Part shown: one piece after another, positions 34,934-43,150 of the stretch
Numbering within the stretch: the first letter of the stretch is position 1
Layout of the letters: the number at the start of each line of letters is the position of its first letter
Origin: a bacterium 1XD42-54
GTDB lineage: Bacteria > Bacillota > Clostridia > Lachnospirales > Lachnospiraceae
Direction: 5' to 3'
Assembly (NCBI GenBank): GCA_003612585.1
Contig: RAZH01000008.1
Span: 62,001-126,000 of the forward strand
Length of the DNA: 64,000 nucleotides
Notes under the pieces: model-generated
Told to the model about the DNA's origin: nothing
Databases searched by the model: none
What the model saw: only the letters and a program-made list of their open reading frames with translations
Translations under genes and position numbers: made by a program

Positions 34934-34962
34934 TTGTCATTTTGCGGCGGTTGTGCTATGAT
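34934..34962 (+). promoter_or_regulatory. Promoter of glnS
   Basis: TTGTCA (34934-34939), a 17-base spacer and TATGAT (34957-34962), 27 bases before the ATG. There is no room for a T-box. Confidence 0.72.
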
Positions 34963-34989
34963 GAGGAAAGCTGATTTAGGAGGGAAATT

Positions 34990-36666
34990 ATGGAACAGGA
35001 AAGAGAAGTTGTATCAAAAAATTTTATTGAGCAGATCATTGAGAAAGATCTTTCAGAAGGACACTGCACTGCGGTGCACACGCGTTTTCCACCGGAACCG
35101 AACGGCTATCTGCATATCGGACATGCCAAGTCCATCCTGTTGAACTACGGGCTGGCAAAAAAATACAACGGAAAATTTAATTTCCGTTTTGATGATACAA
35201 ATCCGACAAAGGAAAAAACGGAGTTTGTTGAGTCGATTATCGCAGATGTGAAGTGGCTGGGCGCCGACTGGGAGGACAGGCTGTTTTTTGCCTCCGATTA
35301 TTTTGATCAGATGTATGAGGCGGCGGTTAAACTGATAAAAAAAGGGAAAGCCTATGTATGTGACCTTTCCGCGGAAGAGATTCGCGAGTACCGCGGTACT
35401 CTTACGGAGCCGGGTAAGGAAAGCCCGTGCCGGGAGCGCAGCATAGAAGAGAATCTGACGCTTTTTGAAAATATGAAAAACGGCATGTATGAAGACGGTT
35501 CAAAGGTTCTGCGTGCAAAAATTGATATGACCTCCCCGAATATTAATATGCGCGACCCGGTTATCTACCGTGTAGCCAGGATGACGCATCATAATACGGG
35601 CGACAAATGGTGTATTTACCCGATGTACGATTTTGCACACCCGATTGAGGATGCGATCGAAGGGATTACACATTCGATCTGTACGCTGGAGTTTGAAGAT
35701 CACCGCCCGCTCTACGACTGGGTGGTAAGAGAGCTGGAATATGAGATGCCGCCCAAGCAGATTGAGTTTGCAAAGCTGTATCTGACGAATGTTGTAACGG
35801 GAAAGCGTTACATCAAACGGCTTGTGGAGGAAGGCATTGTGGACGGCTGGGATGACCCGCGTCTTGTCTCCATTGCAGCGCTGCGCCGTCGTGGATTTAC
35901 ACCGGAATCCATTCAGAAGTTTGTTGATCTGTGTGGAGTCAGCAAAGGCAACAGTTCCGTTGATTACGCGATGCTTGAGTACTGCATCCGTGAGGATCTG
36001 AAGCTGAAACGGCCGCGTATGATGGCTGTGCTTGATCCGGTGAAACTGATTATTGATAACTATCCGGAAGATCAGATTGAGTATCTTGATGTGGAAATGA
36101 ATCTGGAAAATCCGGAGCTCGGTATGCGCAAGGTGCCGTTTGGCCGTGAGCTTTATATTGACCGTGAGGACTTTATGGAGAATCCTCCGAAAAAATATTT
36201 CCGTCTGTTCCCGGGCAATGAAGTGCGCCTGATGGGCGCTTACTTCGTAAAATGCGTAAGCTTCGAGAAGGATGAGAACGGCAATGTAACAGAAATTCAC
36301 TGTACGTATGATCCTGAAACGAAATGTGGCAGCGGATTTACGGGACGTAAAGTGAAAGGAACGATTCACTGGGTAGCGGCAAAGACTGCCATAAAAGCAG
36401 AAGTACGTCTGTATGAGAATATCATTGACGAAGCGAAGGGTGTATACAATGAGGATGGTTCTCTGAATCTTAATCCGAATTCCCTGACGGTTCTGAAGGA
36501 TTGCCTGCTGGAGCCAGAACTGGCCAAGGCACAGCCGTACGACAGTTTCCAGTTTGTAAGACAGGGCTTCTTCTGTGTGGATGCAAAGGATTCCAAGCCG
36601 GATGCGCTGGTATTCAACCGGATTGTATCTCTGAAGAGTTCGTTCAAGCTGCCGAAAGCAGAATAA
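34990..36666 (+). CDS. glnS: Glutaminyl-tRNA synthetase
   Basis: This class I synthetase charges tRNA-Gln with glutamine in one step. The HIGH motif is in [20 protein letters not shown], followed by [16 protein letters not shown]; the KMSKS-equivalent loop reads [13 protein letters not shown] before [11 protein letters not shown]. The C-terminal half has the GlnRS beta-barrel anticodon domain. Length of 558 is normal. GGAGG stands 7 bases before the ATG. Most Firmicutes make Gln-tRNA by GatCAB amidation, so a GlnRS marks lineages that gained it, as is common in Clostridia. Its own promoter and the closely following MocR gene suggest separate transcription units. Confidence 0.95.
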   Translation: MEQEREVVSKNFIEQIIEKDLSEGHCTAVHTRFPPEPNGYLHIGHAKSILLNYGLAKKYNGKFNFRFDDTNPTKEKTEFVESIIADVKWLGADWEDRLFFASDYFDQMYEAAVKLIKKGKAYVCDLSAEEIREYRGTLTEPGKESPCRERSIEENLTLFENMKNGMYEDGSKVLRAKIDMTSPNINMRDPVIYRVARMTHHNTGDKWCIYPMYDFAHPIEDAIEGITHSICTLEFEDHRPLYDWVVRELEYEMPPKQIEFAKLYLTNVVTGKRYIKRLVEEGIVDGWDDPRLVSIAALRRRGFTPESIQKFVDLCGVSKGNSSVDYAMLEYCIREDLKLKRPRMMAVLDPVKLIIDNYPEDQIEYLDVEMNLENPELGMRKVPFGRELYIDREDFMENPPKKYFRLFPGNEVRLMGAYFVKCVSFEKDENGNVTEIHCTYDPETKCGSGFTGRKVKGTIHWVAAKTAIKAEVRLYENIIDEAKGVYNEDGSLNLNPNSLTVLKDCLLEPELAKAQPYDSFQFVRQGFFCVDAKDSKPDALVFNRIVSLKSSFKLPKAE

Positions 36667-36746
36667 AGCCGGACATGCCAGAAGGACCTGTGGAATGAAA
36701 AGCCGCAGATGGCTCAAAGTACACAGGAGTGTGAGGATGAAACTGT

Positions 36747-38159
36747 ATGAATGATTTAACGATAAATCTGGAGATACATTCATCAATACCGCTCTATGAG
36801 CAGATTTATAAATATATAAAAAACGAAATTCAAAATGGAGGGCTGCCTTTTGGTGAGAGGCTGCCCTCTACGCGAAAACTGGCAAAATATTTGCAGGTGA
36901 GCCGTACCACCGTGGATATGGCATACGAGCAGCTTGTATCAGAGGGATATATCGAAGCTCTTCCATATAAGGGGTATTTTGTCTGTGAGCTGGATGGTCT
37001 GTATCGTCTGATGCCGGTACAAAATCAGGTAAAAAGATTTCGTGAGGAACCAAAAGAAATCTTTACGTATGATTTTTCTCCGAATGGCATTGATCTGGAC
37101 AGCTTTCCCCAAAATGCCTGGCGCAGGCTGTCCAAGACGATCTTACAGGAAGAAAACCGTAAGCTCTTTCAGCTCGGAGACCCGCAGGGGGAGTATGAGC
37201 TGCGTCTGATGCTGGCGCAGTATCTGCGTCAGGCGAGAGGTGTTGAGACTTCGCCGGAACAGCTTGTGATTGGAGCAGGCAATGATTTTCTTCTGCTTTT
37301 GCTGTGCAGTATGTTTGGCACAGGGCAGAAGATTGCAATGGAGAGTCCGACGTACAAAAAAGCGTATGAACTCTTTGGCAACCTGTCAAATGAGCTTCGC
37401 GTCATTGAGATGGATGAGTCAGGCATGCGAATTGACCGGCTTTCGGATACGGACGCGCAGATTGCATACGTGATGCCGTCTCACCAGTTTCCGCTTGGAA
37501 CCGTGATGCCGGTAAAACGCCGGATGCAGCTGCTGGAATGGGCGGCGGGAGCAGCAGACCGTTACATTATAGAGGACGATTACGACAGTGAGTTTCGGTA
37601 CAAAGGAAGGCCGATTCCTGCTCTGCAAGGCTACGATCGAAACGATCGTGTCATCTATATAGGTACCTTTTCGAGATCAATCGCACCCGCGATCCGTGTG
37701 AGCTACATGGTGCTGCCCAGACGGATGCTGTCGTTATACCAAAGCCGCGGTCGGTCTATATCCTGCACGGTATCACGTGTAGATCAGATGCTGATTGCAG
37801 CATTTTTAAATGAGGGTTATTATGAGCGCCATCTGAATAAAATGCGGGCTGTATACAAAGGCCGCCATGATGTTTTGCTGGAAGCGCTTCGGCCTCTGCG
37901 CAGTATTTGTGAAATCAGAGGGGAACACGCAGGCGTGCATATCCTTCTGACTTTTACAAACGGAATGCATGAGGAGGAAGCAGTGCGTCTGGCAGCAAAA
38001 CAAGAAGTAAAAGTATACGGTCTGTCCGGCTACTTTGTAGGAGCAGCCGGATTACGCAGAGAGGATACCGTAATTCTTGGCTATGCCAATCTGTCAGAAG
38101 CTGAAATACGCAGTGCAGTGGCGCGTCTCAAAACAGCTTGGATGCCGCTGAACGAGTAA
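36747..38159 (+). CDS. MocR/PdxR-family regulator without PLP lysine
   Basis: The protein joins a GntR winged helix (residues 10-75, LPSTRKLAKYLQVSRTTVD) to a type I aminotransferase-like domain (about 110-465). The regulator type usually binds PLP by a lysine in GTFSK. Here the same place reads YIGTFSRSIAPAIRVSY: Arg310 (codon AGA at 37674) replaces the lysine. The partner aspartate region YIIEDDYDSEF is intact. It may still bind a PLP-like or other ligand non-covalently. Length is 470. The ribosome site (AGGATG) is weak. It follows glnS by 80 bases on the same strand; the regulated gene is not obvious, though the YdcF-like gene downstream is possible. Confidence 0.88.
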   Translation: MNDLTINLEIHSSIPLYEQIYKYIKNEIQNGGLPFGERLPSTRKLAKYLQVSRTTVDMAYEQLVSEGYIEALPYKGYFVCELDGLYRLMPVQNQVKRFREEPKEIFTYDFSPNGIDLDSFPQNAWRRLSKTILQEENRKLFQLGDPQGEYELRLMLAQYLRQARGVETSPEQLVIGAGNDFLLLLLCSMFGTGQKIAMESPTYKKAYELFGNLSNELRVIEMDESGMRIDRLSDTDAQIAYVMPSHQFPLGTVMPVKRRMQLLEWAAGAADRYIIEDDYDSEFRYKGRPIPALQGYDRNDRVIYIGTFSRSIAPAIRVSYMVLPRRMLSLYQSRGRSISCTVSRVDQMLIAAFLNEGYYERHLNKMRAVYKGRHDVLLEALRPLRSICEIRGEHAGVHILLTFTNGMHEEEAVRLAAKQEVKVYGLSGYFVGAAGLRREDTVILGYANLSEAEIRSAVARLKTAWMPLNE

Positions 38160-38182
38160 GCATATTTTGAAAACCTTTAAAG

Positions 38183-38235
38183 TCAGTCACAGACTGATTC
38201 AAAGTTCAAAATCAGCCCCTTGGCAGCCAAGGGGC
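38183..38235 (+). terminator. Hairpins after the MocR gene
   Basis: TCAGTC/GACTGA (38183-38197) and GCCCCTT/AAGGGGC (38215-38235, part of a 21-base near-perfect palindrome) follow the MocR stop. The second is followed by GTCCGATTTTATA, a poor U run, and sits just before the ribosome site of the next gene, so termination may be partial. Confidence 0.45.
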
Positions 38236-38260
38236 GTCCGATTTTATACCAGGAGCAAAC

Positions 38261-38848
38261 ATGGAATTTTACGAGTGTATCACTGACTTTATTTTTGTTG
38301 CAGATGAGCCAAAGCCGTCCGACATCATATTTGTGCCGGGTGGAAATTATCCGGAAGCGGCCGTGCTTGCAGCGGAGCTGTACCAGAAGGGATATGCTCC
38401 GTATATTTTGCCATCTGGCAAGTACAGCATTCTGAACGGAAAATTTGAAGCTTCGCAAAGCGTATATTCAGACATTAGTTGTGAGACGGAATGCGATTAC
38501 CTTTGTGAAATTTTACGGCGAAGAGGTGTGCCGGAGCATGCGTTGATTCGTGAAAACCAGGCTACGTTCACCTATGAGAATGCGTGTTATTCCAGAAAAT
38601 GTGTGAAAGATCTGGGCGTGAAGGCAGAGCGTGCGATTCTGTGTTGTCAGGCATTCCATGCGAGACGCTGTCTGATGTATTATCAGGAGCAGTTTCCGGA
38701 AACAGAATTTTGCGTGTGTCCTGTTGTGACAAAGGGAATCAGCAGGGAATCCTGGCATCAGAGTGAACTGGGGATTGATACTGTATTAGGTGAGCTGGAG
38801 CGCTGTGGCCGCCAGTTCCATGAGATTATGCGCGCGCATATACAGTAG
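38261..38848 (+). CDS. YdcF/DUF218-like protein
   Basis: This 195-residue cytoplasmic protein belongs to the YdcF (DUF218) group. Motifs: SDIIFVPGGNYPEAAVLAAE at the start, then ETECDYLCEILRRRGVPEHA, NQATFTYENACYS and a CCQAFHARRCLMYYQEQFP stretch equivalent to the family's helix. Unlike SanA/YdcF types with a membrane anchor it has no hydrophobic N-terminus. The family binds S-adenosylmethionine or a related nucleotide in one case, but its role is unsettled. CAGGAG stands 6 bases before the ATG. Confidence 0.75.
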   Translation: MEFYECITDFIFVADEPKPSDIIFVPGGNYPEAAVLAAELYQKGYAPYILPSGKYSILNGKFEASQSVYSDISCETECDYLCEILRRRGVPEHALIRENQATFTYENACYSRKCVKDLGVKAERAILCCQAFHARRCLMYYQEQFPETEFCVCPVVTKGISRESWHQSELGIDTVLGELERCGRQFHEIMRAHIQ

Positions 38849-38930
38849 TTGTAAAAAATGAGATTGTGTTTGCGTATATACAGCAATTTTTATAAAAATA
38901 AAATTTAATTTTGCGGACAGGAGGAAGCGA

Positions 38931-39722
38931 ATGATTAAATTAGTAGCGTCAGATATTGACGGAACACTGGTTCCGGAAGGAACCGATCAGATCGATCCGG
39001 AATTGTTTGAGATGATCCGTGAGCTGAAGAAACGGGGAATTATGTTTGCGGTGGCAAGCGGACGCCAGTATGTCAGTATGCGTTCTGTATTTGAACCAGT
39101 CGCAGACGATGTAATTTTTATCGCAGAAAATGGTTCCAATGTCATGTGCCGCGGCAAAAATATGTCGAGCAGCTTTATTGACCAGAAGGTGGCGGAAGAA
39201 CTTTTGCTGTACCTGCGGGAACAAAAAGAGGGTGATATCATTCTTTCCACGCCGGAAATGCTGTATCTTGATACTCCCAATGAAGCGTTCAAAGAGCTGC
39301 TGGAAAACGGCTATCACAATAAAGTCGTGCGGGTGCCGGACCTCCTTCCGTATTGCAGCAGAACAAATAAAATCGCAGTCTATTATGCGGATGGAGTGGA
39401 TGAAAAAGCGGAGCAGATGAAGGAGAAATTCGGTACACGCCTCAATGTCGTAGTGGCAGGCGCCCGCTGGGTCGATTTTATCAATGATTCGGTGGACAAG
39501 GGAAATGCGCTGGAGACGATTCAGAATTTTATGAAAATCCGTGTGGAGGAGACCATGGCGTTTGGAGATAACTGCAACGATATCGGCATGCTGCGCCAGG
39601 CCGGCGAAAGCTATGCAGTGGCAAATGCGCATCCACAGCTGAAGGCGGCTGCCAAACATATCGCTCCGCCGCAGCAGGAAAATGGTGTACTTCAAATCAT
39701 CCGCAGAGAGCTTTTGAGCTGA
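38931..39722 (+). CDS. HAD-family Cof-type phosphatase
   Basis: This is a class IIB HAD hydrolase acting on a small phosphorylated metabolite, often a sugar phosphate or FMN. Motif I is KLVASDIDGTLVPEG (Asp8 and Asp10), motif II VASGRQ, motif III the lysine in DKGNALETIQNF and motif IV FGDNCNDIGMLRQAG, all in place. The C2 cap domain spans about 85-190. Length is 263. AGGAGG is 7 bases before the ATG. It may be co-transcribed with the small acidic protein that follows. Confidence 0.88.
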   Translation: MIKLVASDIDGTLVPEGTDQIDPELFEMIRELKKRGIMFAVASGRQYVSMRSVFEPVADDVIFIAENGSNVMCRGKNMSSSFIDQKVAEELLLYLREQKEGDIILSTPEMLYLDTPNEAFKELLENGYHNKVVRVPDLLPYCSRTNKIAVYYADGVDEKAEQMKEKFGTRLNVVVAGARWVDFINDSVDKGNALETIQNFMKIRVEETMAFGDNCNDIGMLRQAGESYAVANAHPQLKAAAKHIAPPQQENGVLQIIRRELLS

Positions 39723-39798
39723 TGATTTTAGATCGCAATCAATTTGAAGTTGTATAAATGAATCATACCGCATACGGAGAAGAGGAAAGGAAAACGAT

Positions 39799-40059
39799 AT
39801 GACGTATAAGAAAGAATATGTGGAAGCATTTTTGGAAAAACAGGGCCAGCTTTTTGATGAGCCGGTAGCGCAGACGCTGGAAGAGGCAGACGAGTTTCTC
39901 GATGAATGCATGGCGTATGTGGCTTCCAATTACAAAGAAGTAAAAGAATATTTCGAAGAAAACGGTGCAGATACGTCTGAGATGGATGAGAACGAGCTAC
40001 TTTCCCAGGCAGAGGTTTTTGCGATGCCGGATGGAAAATATCTGATTGTGGAAGGATAA
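39799..40059 (+). CDS. Small acidic protein of unknown function (86 residues)
   Basis: This small soluble protein is mostly helical and acidic, with EEADEFLDECMAYVASNY and a C-terminal beta-like tail FAMPDGKYLIVEG. I know no function. The gene has a good ribosome site (AAAGGA with 9 bases to the ATG), codon use like its neighbours, and sits between a HAD phosphatase and SpoVAC, so it is very likely real. Presence of one cysteine and no signal peptide suggests a cytoplasmic protein. Confidence 0.7.
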   Translation: MTYKKEYVEAFLEKQGQLFDEPVAQTLEEADEFLDECMAYVASNYKEVKEYFEENGADTSEMDENELLSQAEVFAMPDGKYLIVEG

Positions 40060-40176
40060 AAGCAGGTATATTTTTCAAAAAGATGGGGATTCTTTTATTA
40101 AATGCGAAATGCAGTAGATCATTTGCAGAATTTGACAGCCTCGTATTTGAGGTTGCGGCGAGAGAGAGGAAATCCC

Positions 40177-40644
40177 ATGGCAGATATTTTACAGCAAAGA
40201 AAACAGCAGGAATATCAGAAGTATGTCAAACAGGTGACACCGACGCATAATCTGTTTCTGAATATGTGTAAAGCTTTTGTAACAGGCGGTGCGATCTGTA
40301 CGATCGGCCAGTTTATTTTAGATCAGTGTGACAGAATGGGAATGAAGGAGGAAACGGCAGGAGGCTGGTGTGCGCTCTGGCTCGTACTTCTGAGCGTTGT
40401 TCTGACCGGACTGAATCTCTACCAGAAGCTTGCAAAATTCGGCGGAGCCGGTACACTGGTCCCGATTACAGGTTTTGCCAATTCCGTGGCATCGCCTGCC
40501 ATTGAATACCAGAAAGAGGGACAGGTGTTTGGGATTGGGTGTAAGATCTTTACGATTGCGGGGCCGGTGATTTTATACGGAGTATTTACGAGCTGGGTAC
40601 TCGGGGTAATTTACTGGATCTTGAAACTGACGGGAGTATTTTAG
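40177..40644 (+). CDS. spoVAC: Stage V sporulation protein AC
   Basis: SpoVAC is an inner-spore-membrane channel component needed for loading and release of Ca-dipicolinate. The protein of 155 residues has the family start YQKYVKQVTPTHNLFLN, then about four membrane segments (AFVTGGAICTIGQFILD, WLVLLSVVLTGLNLY, a GFANSVASPAIEYQ loop that is highly conserved, and FTIAGPVILYGVF). The ATG at 40177 has GAGGAAATCCC before it; a frame extending to 40102 lacks a site. In most genomes spoVAD and spoVAE follow; here they do not, so the other channel parts must be elsewhere. Presence of this gene marks the host as a spore former. Confidence 0.9.
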   Translation: MADILQQRKQQEYQKYVKQVTPTHNLFLNMCKAFVTGGAICTIGQFILDQCDRMGMKEETAGGWCALWLVLLSVVLTGLNLYQKLAKFGGAGTLVPITGFANSVASPAIEYQKEGQVFGIGCKIFTIAGPVILYGVFTSWVLGVIYWILKLTGVF

Positions 40645-40659
40645 AAAGAGGAATTGCGT

Positions 40660-40782
40660 ATGGATGTATATGCGAATTTAAACGATGAGGAAAAACGTCA
40701 GGTGGTAGAGGCAGCAAGGAATGTTACTACGAAATCAGAGATGCACCAGATTGTAGAAGGTCTGGAGCAGAAGTTCTATTGA
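40660..40782 (+). CDS. Small protein, 40 residues
   Basis: Fifteen bases after the spoVAC stop lies a frame of 40 codons with GAGGA 9 bases before the ATG. The peptide begins MDVYANLNDEEKRQVVEAAR and ends VEGLEQKFY, an amphipathic acidic helix without a membrane segment. It fits the spacing of an operon gene and is followed by a strong terminator 75 bases later. No known family is recognised. Confidence 0.5.
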   Translation: MDVYANLNDEEKRQVVEAARNVTTKSEMHQIVEGLEQKFY

Positions 40783-40856
40783 TGTTGCACGTGTGCTTGT
40801 CCTGAGGACATTTGCTTTGCATGTTAATTCCACAATCAATTGGGCTATGAAAAGAA

Positions 40857-40897
40857 ATCGGCGTACTGTGATAAAGACACAGTACGCCGATGTAGTT
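40857..40897. terminator. Strong bidirectional terminator
   Basis: ATCGGCGTACTGTG (40857-40870) and CACAGTACGCCGAT (40878-40891) form a perfect 14-base stem with a 7-base loop. GTAGTTTTT follows on plus and TTCTTTTC on minus, serving the convergent spoVAC and DUF4317 units. Confidence 0.88.
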
Positions 40898-40936
40898 TTT
40901 ACCACCAAAATATAACTGAATTGCAAAGACCATTTT

Positions 40937-42088
40937 TTATTCTTCTATCGCCTCCGGATGTACAGCGGTACGTACCGGAATGCCATTGACCTCAACGGAT
41001 TCATCGGCAGGGATGACGAAACAGGTACGTCCCTCGAGCACACGCGTCTCGATCAGGTCTGCACATTCCGGTTTTACCTGAATCGTGATTGCAGGAGTTT
41101 TAATTTCGAATTTTCTGGTATTGATGACGTTGGAGACATAGAGCGAGGTCTGATTGTTGCCCCCGGCCTGTTCAAATTCTTCGTCGAAATGTTCCAGCGT
41201 TTCCGCAGCGGCGCCGTTTTCAGCCAGAAGACGTTTGACATCGTCCTTGGCAAGCGCAACGGGATTCGGATCATCCTTGCGTTCCTCCAGAAGATTGTTC
41301 AGCGTTTCGTGGATGGTTTTTACGGTTTCATATGTACAGTCATTTTGCAGCGTATCCGCGATCAGGGACTGAAACGTCTCTTTCTGGGAAGATGCTGAGA
41401 GAGGCAGTTCACAGCCGAGAAGCAGGCGGGCAAATTCTTCGTTCAGTTCCTCCGGGTTTTTGGAATAGTAGAGGATACTGTGAATGTCGGTATTGCGGTC
41501 TGTGAAGGCAGGGAAGAGAAAGCCAGTCACGGGAACTTCCACAAACCAGTCGCGGATGCGCTGCTCGATTGTATTCGTTTCTTCATTATAACAAAGACCA
41601 GGCTTTGTCAGCTTTACCGGACAGATGGAGCACAGAACAAAGTTATAAACGTCGTCAGAGGCGTCAAACATTTCGAGATTGTCGGAAGCCTTCTTGGGAA
41701 TGTCATAGGCTCCATGAATGAGCACAATATAATAATTCTCCGGGTACAGAAAGGTTTCAATGATCTTGTCATAAAATTCTTCGAGCAATTCTTCATCCTT
41801 TAACTGGCTGTCGCGCAGCTTCAGCAGATATTCCTGAGCGCCGCCGCCTGCTTCCTGTGAAAGGGGAAATTCCATATCGAGAAGATTGCGCCCGATTGTA
41901 CCGGACAGTGTTTTTTTCAAAATCTCAAAATATTTGAACATTTCTTCTTCGGGCAGTGAGAGAAAGGCTTCCCGGAATCTTGTTTTTTTATTCTTTTCGC
42001 CATCCACATAGCAGCCGCAGATCCGGGTAATGGGACAGCGGTCAGGATGAAAAAGGCGTTTGATTTCAGCAATTTCTTTTTTATTCAT
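40937..42088 (-). CDS. DUF4317 protein, full length
   Basis: This 383-residue protein belongs to DUF4317, a clostridial family of unknown function. N-terminal part: CPITRICGCYVDGEK, NYYIVLIHGAYDIPKKASD, FVLCSICPVKLTK and TGFLFPAFTDRNTD. The second half (about 245-383) holds a helical stretch (ETVKTIHETLNNLLEERKDD) and the ending ITIQVKPECADLIETRVLEG followed by VDGKRCFVIP-like residues. It is cytoplasmic, without membrane segments. GGAG is 11 bases before the ATG. A shorter relative lies at 13589-14224. The gene converges with the spoVAC unit and is followed by TraX upstream on the same strand, 62 bases away. Confidence 0.8.
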   Translation of the reverse strand: MNKKEIAEIKRLFHPDRCPITRICGCYVDGEKNKKTRFREAFLSLPEEEMFKYFEILKKTLSGTIGRNLLDMEFPLSQEAGGGAQEYLLKLRDSQLKDEELLEEFYDKIIETFLYPENYYIVLIHGAYDIPKKASDNLEMFDASDDVYNFVLCSICPVKLTKPGLCYNEETNTIEQRIRDWFVEVPVTGFLFPAFTDRNTDIHSILYYSKNPEELNEEFARLLLGCELPLSASSQKETFQSLIADTLQNDCTYETVKTIHETLNNLLEERKDDPNPVALAKDDVKRLLAENGAAAETLEHFDEEFEQAGGNNQTSLYVSNVINTRKFEIKTPAITIQVKPECADLIETRVLEGRTCFVIPADESVEVNGIPVRTAVHPEAIEE

Positions 42089-42150
42089 AATGACAATCTC
42101 CTTTGTAACTGAGGTATAATCAGATCATTGAATGAAAATAAAAACAGTAT

Positions 42151-42891
42151 CTACAGAGGCAAAAGTGGAATGAGGTATTTTGCCGCTGCATAGAGAAGCA
42201 GCAGGTGCACGGGATAGAAGAAGTAGAAAAAGTATTTCATGCGCAGCCCCCTTTTTCCGTTATACAGATATACGGGAAGGAATGCAAGAGGAGCCGGAAG
42301 CTCCCAGGTGACAGAAACAGCTCCTCCAATGCACTGGTATAACCGGCTGCTGCGCATCAGATAAAGCACAGCGATCAGAAAGACTCCTTTGTAGTTGTAA
42401 TCTGTGTCAATCCAGGAAGCGGCATACATGCCTGCTGCAATGGGAAGCAGGGCCAGAATGAGATTCTGTGTGCCGCCTCTGGTGATCCATACAATGCCGG
42501 CCATAACCATAAGCCCGATCAGCAGAGTAAAGTACACGTTCTGTTTTCCGGGATAAAACCAGTTTCCCTTTAATGCAAGATCGAAAGGAATTTCAGACAG
42601 AAGAGCAAATAAAAAGAGCCTTCCGGCGTATTTTTTTACGTTTCGTGTATGCAGAAACCCTTCCACGATTAAAAAACAGAAGATTGGGAAAGCAAGCCGC
42701 CCAATATCGCGGGATATGCGGTAGACGTGGCTCCAGAAGATACGTTTTTCCGCAATGGATGTAATACCGGGATGCCGCACGATGGCCTGTAAGACTGTGG
42801 CTCCGGCGTGGTCGATAAACATGGTGATAATGGCGATCAGCTTCAGAGTGCTCCCTGAAATGCCGCCAAATGGTCTGAACTCGTTTGACAT
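42151..42891 (-). CDS. TraX-family membrane protein
   Basis: This is a TraX-like integral membrane protein with about seven or eight helices. TraX acetylates F-pilin in the conjugative F plasmid; chromosomal relatives in Firmicutes have no known substrate and are thought to be membrane acyltransferases. Motifs: STLKLIAIITMFIDHAGA, RDIGRLAFPIFCFLIVEGF, RLFLFALLSEIPFDLAL and a C-terminal YFFYPVHLLLLY, all typical. Length is 246. GGAG precedes the ATG by 7 bases. No conjugation genes are present, so this is not a sign of a mobile element. Confidence 0.85.
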   Translation of the reverse strand: MSNEFRPFGGISGSTLKLIAIITMFIDHAGATVLQAIVRHPGITSIAEKRIFWSHVYRISRDIGRLAFPIFCFLIVEGFLHTRNVKKYAGRLFLFALLSEIPFDLALKGNWFYPGKQNVYFTLLIGLMVMAGIVWITRGGTQNLILALLPIAAGMYAASWIDTDYNYKGVFLIAVLYLMRSSRLYQCIGGAVSVTWELPAPLAFLPVYLYNGKRGLRMKYFFYFFYPVHLLLLYAAAKYLIPLLPL

Positions 42892-42941
42892 AAAAGAACT
42901 CCTGTATCTGTTTGATGGGAATTAAAACATAATCTTTGAAA

Positions 42942-42970
42942 AGAATAACTTTTTTTTATGGGTTTGTCAA
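42942..42970 (-). promoter_or_regulatory. Promoter of the TraX-like gene
   Basis: Consensus TTGACA (42965-42970), a 17-base spacer and TATTCT (42942-42947) on the minus strand. Confidence 0.62.
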
Positions 42971-43059
42971 GGCAGGCTGCGGTAGCGGGGAAGGGGCGGA
43001 AAAGTGTGAAACAGGTGTAAGTATGGAGGGGGAGATACTGGTAATCCAGAATTTTATAT

Positions 43060-43088
43060 TTGAAACTCTTTTATCTATGTGATAAACT
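43060..43088 (+). promoter_or_regulatory. Promoter of the lysozyme-like exoprotein
   Basis: TTGAAA (43060-43065), a 17-base spacer and TAAACT (43083-43088), 62 bases before the ATG. The region 42971-43059 shows no gene. Confidence 0.55.
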
Positions 43089-43150
43089 AATTTTTTTAAA
43101 GAATAGATAGAGAAACAGGCTGTATAACAGGAAAACAAAAGAAGGGGTGT

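Noticed and set aside
35500-36786. 428-codon open frame antisense to glnS
   Set aside because: It mirrors the glnS codons on the other strand, has no ribosome site and no family-like sequence. Long antisense frames are common opposite genes with this codon bias.
38949-39929. 326-codon open frame antisense to the HAD phosphatase
   Set aside because: All HAD motifs lie on the plus strand; the antisense reading shows only Cys/His-rich shadow sequence.
42151-42891. TraX as evidence of a conjugative element
   Set aside because: No relaxase, coupling protein, integrase or repeats are nearby; chromosomal TraX-like genes are common in Clostridia.
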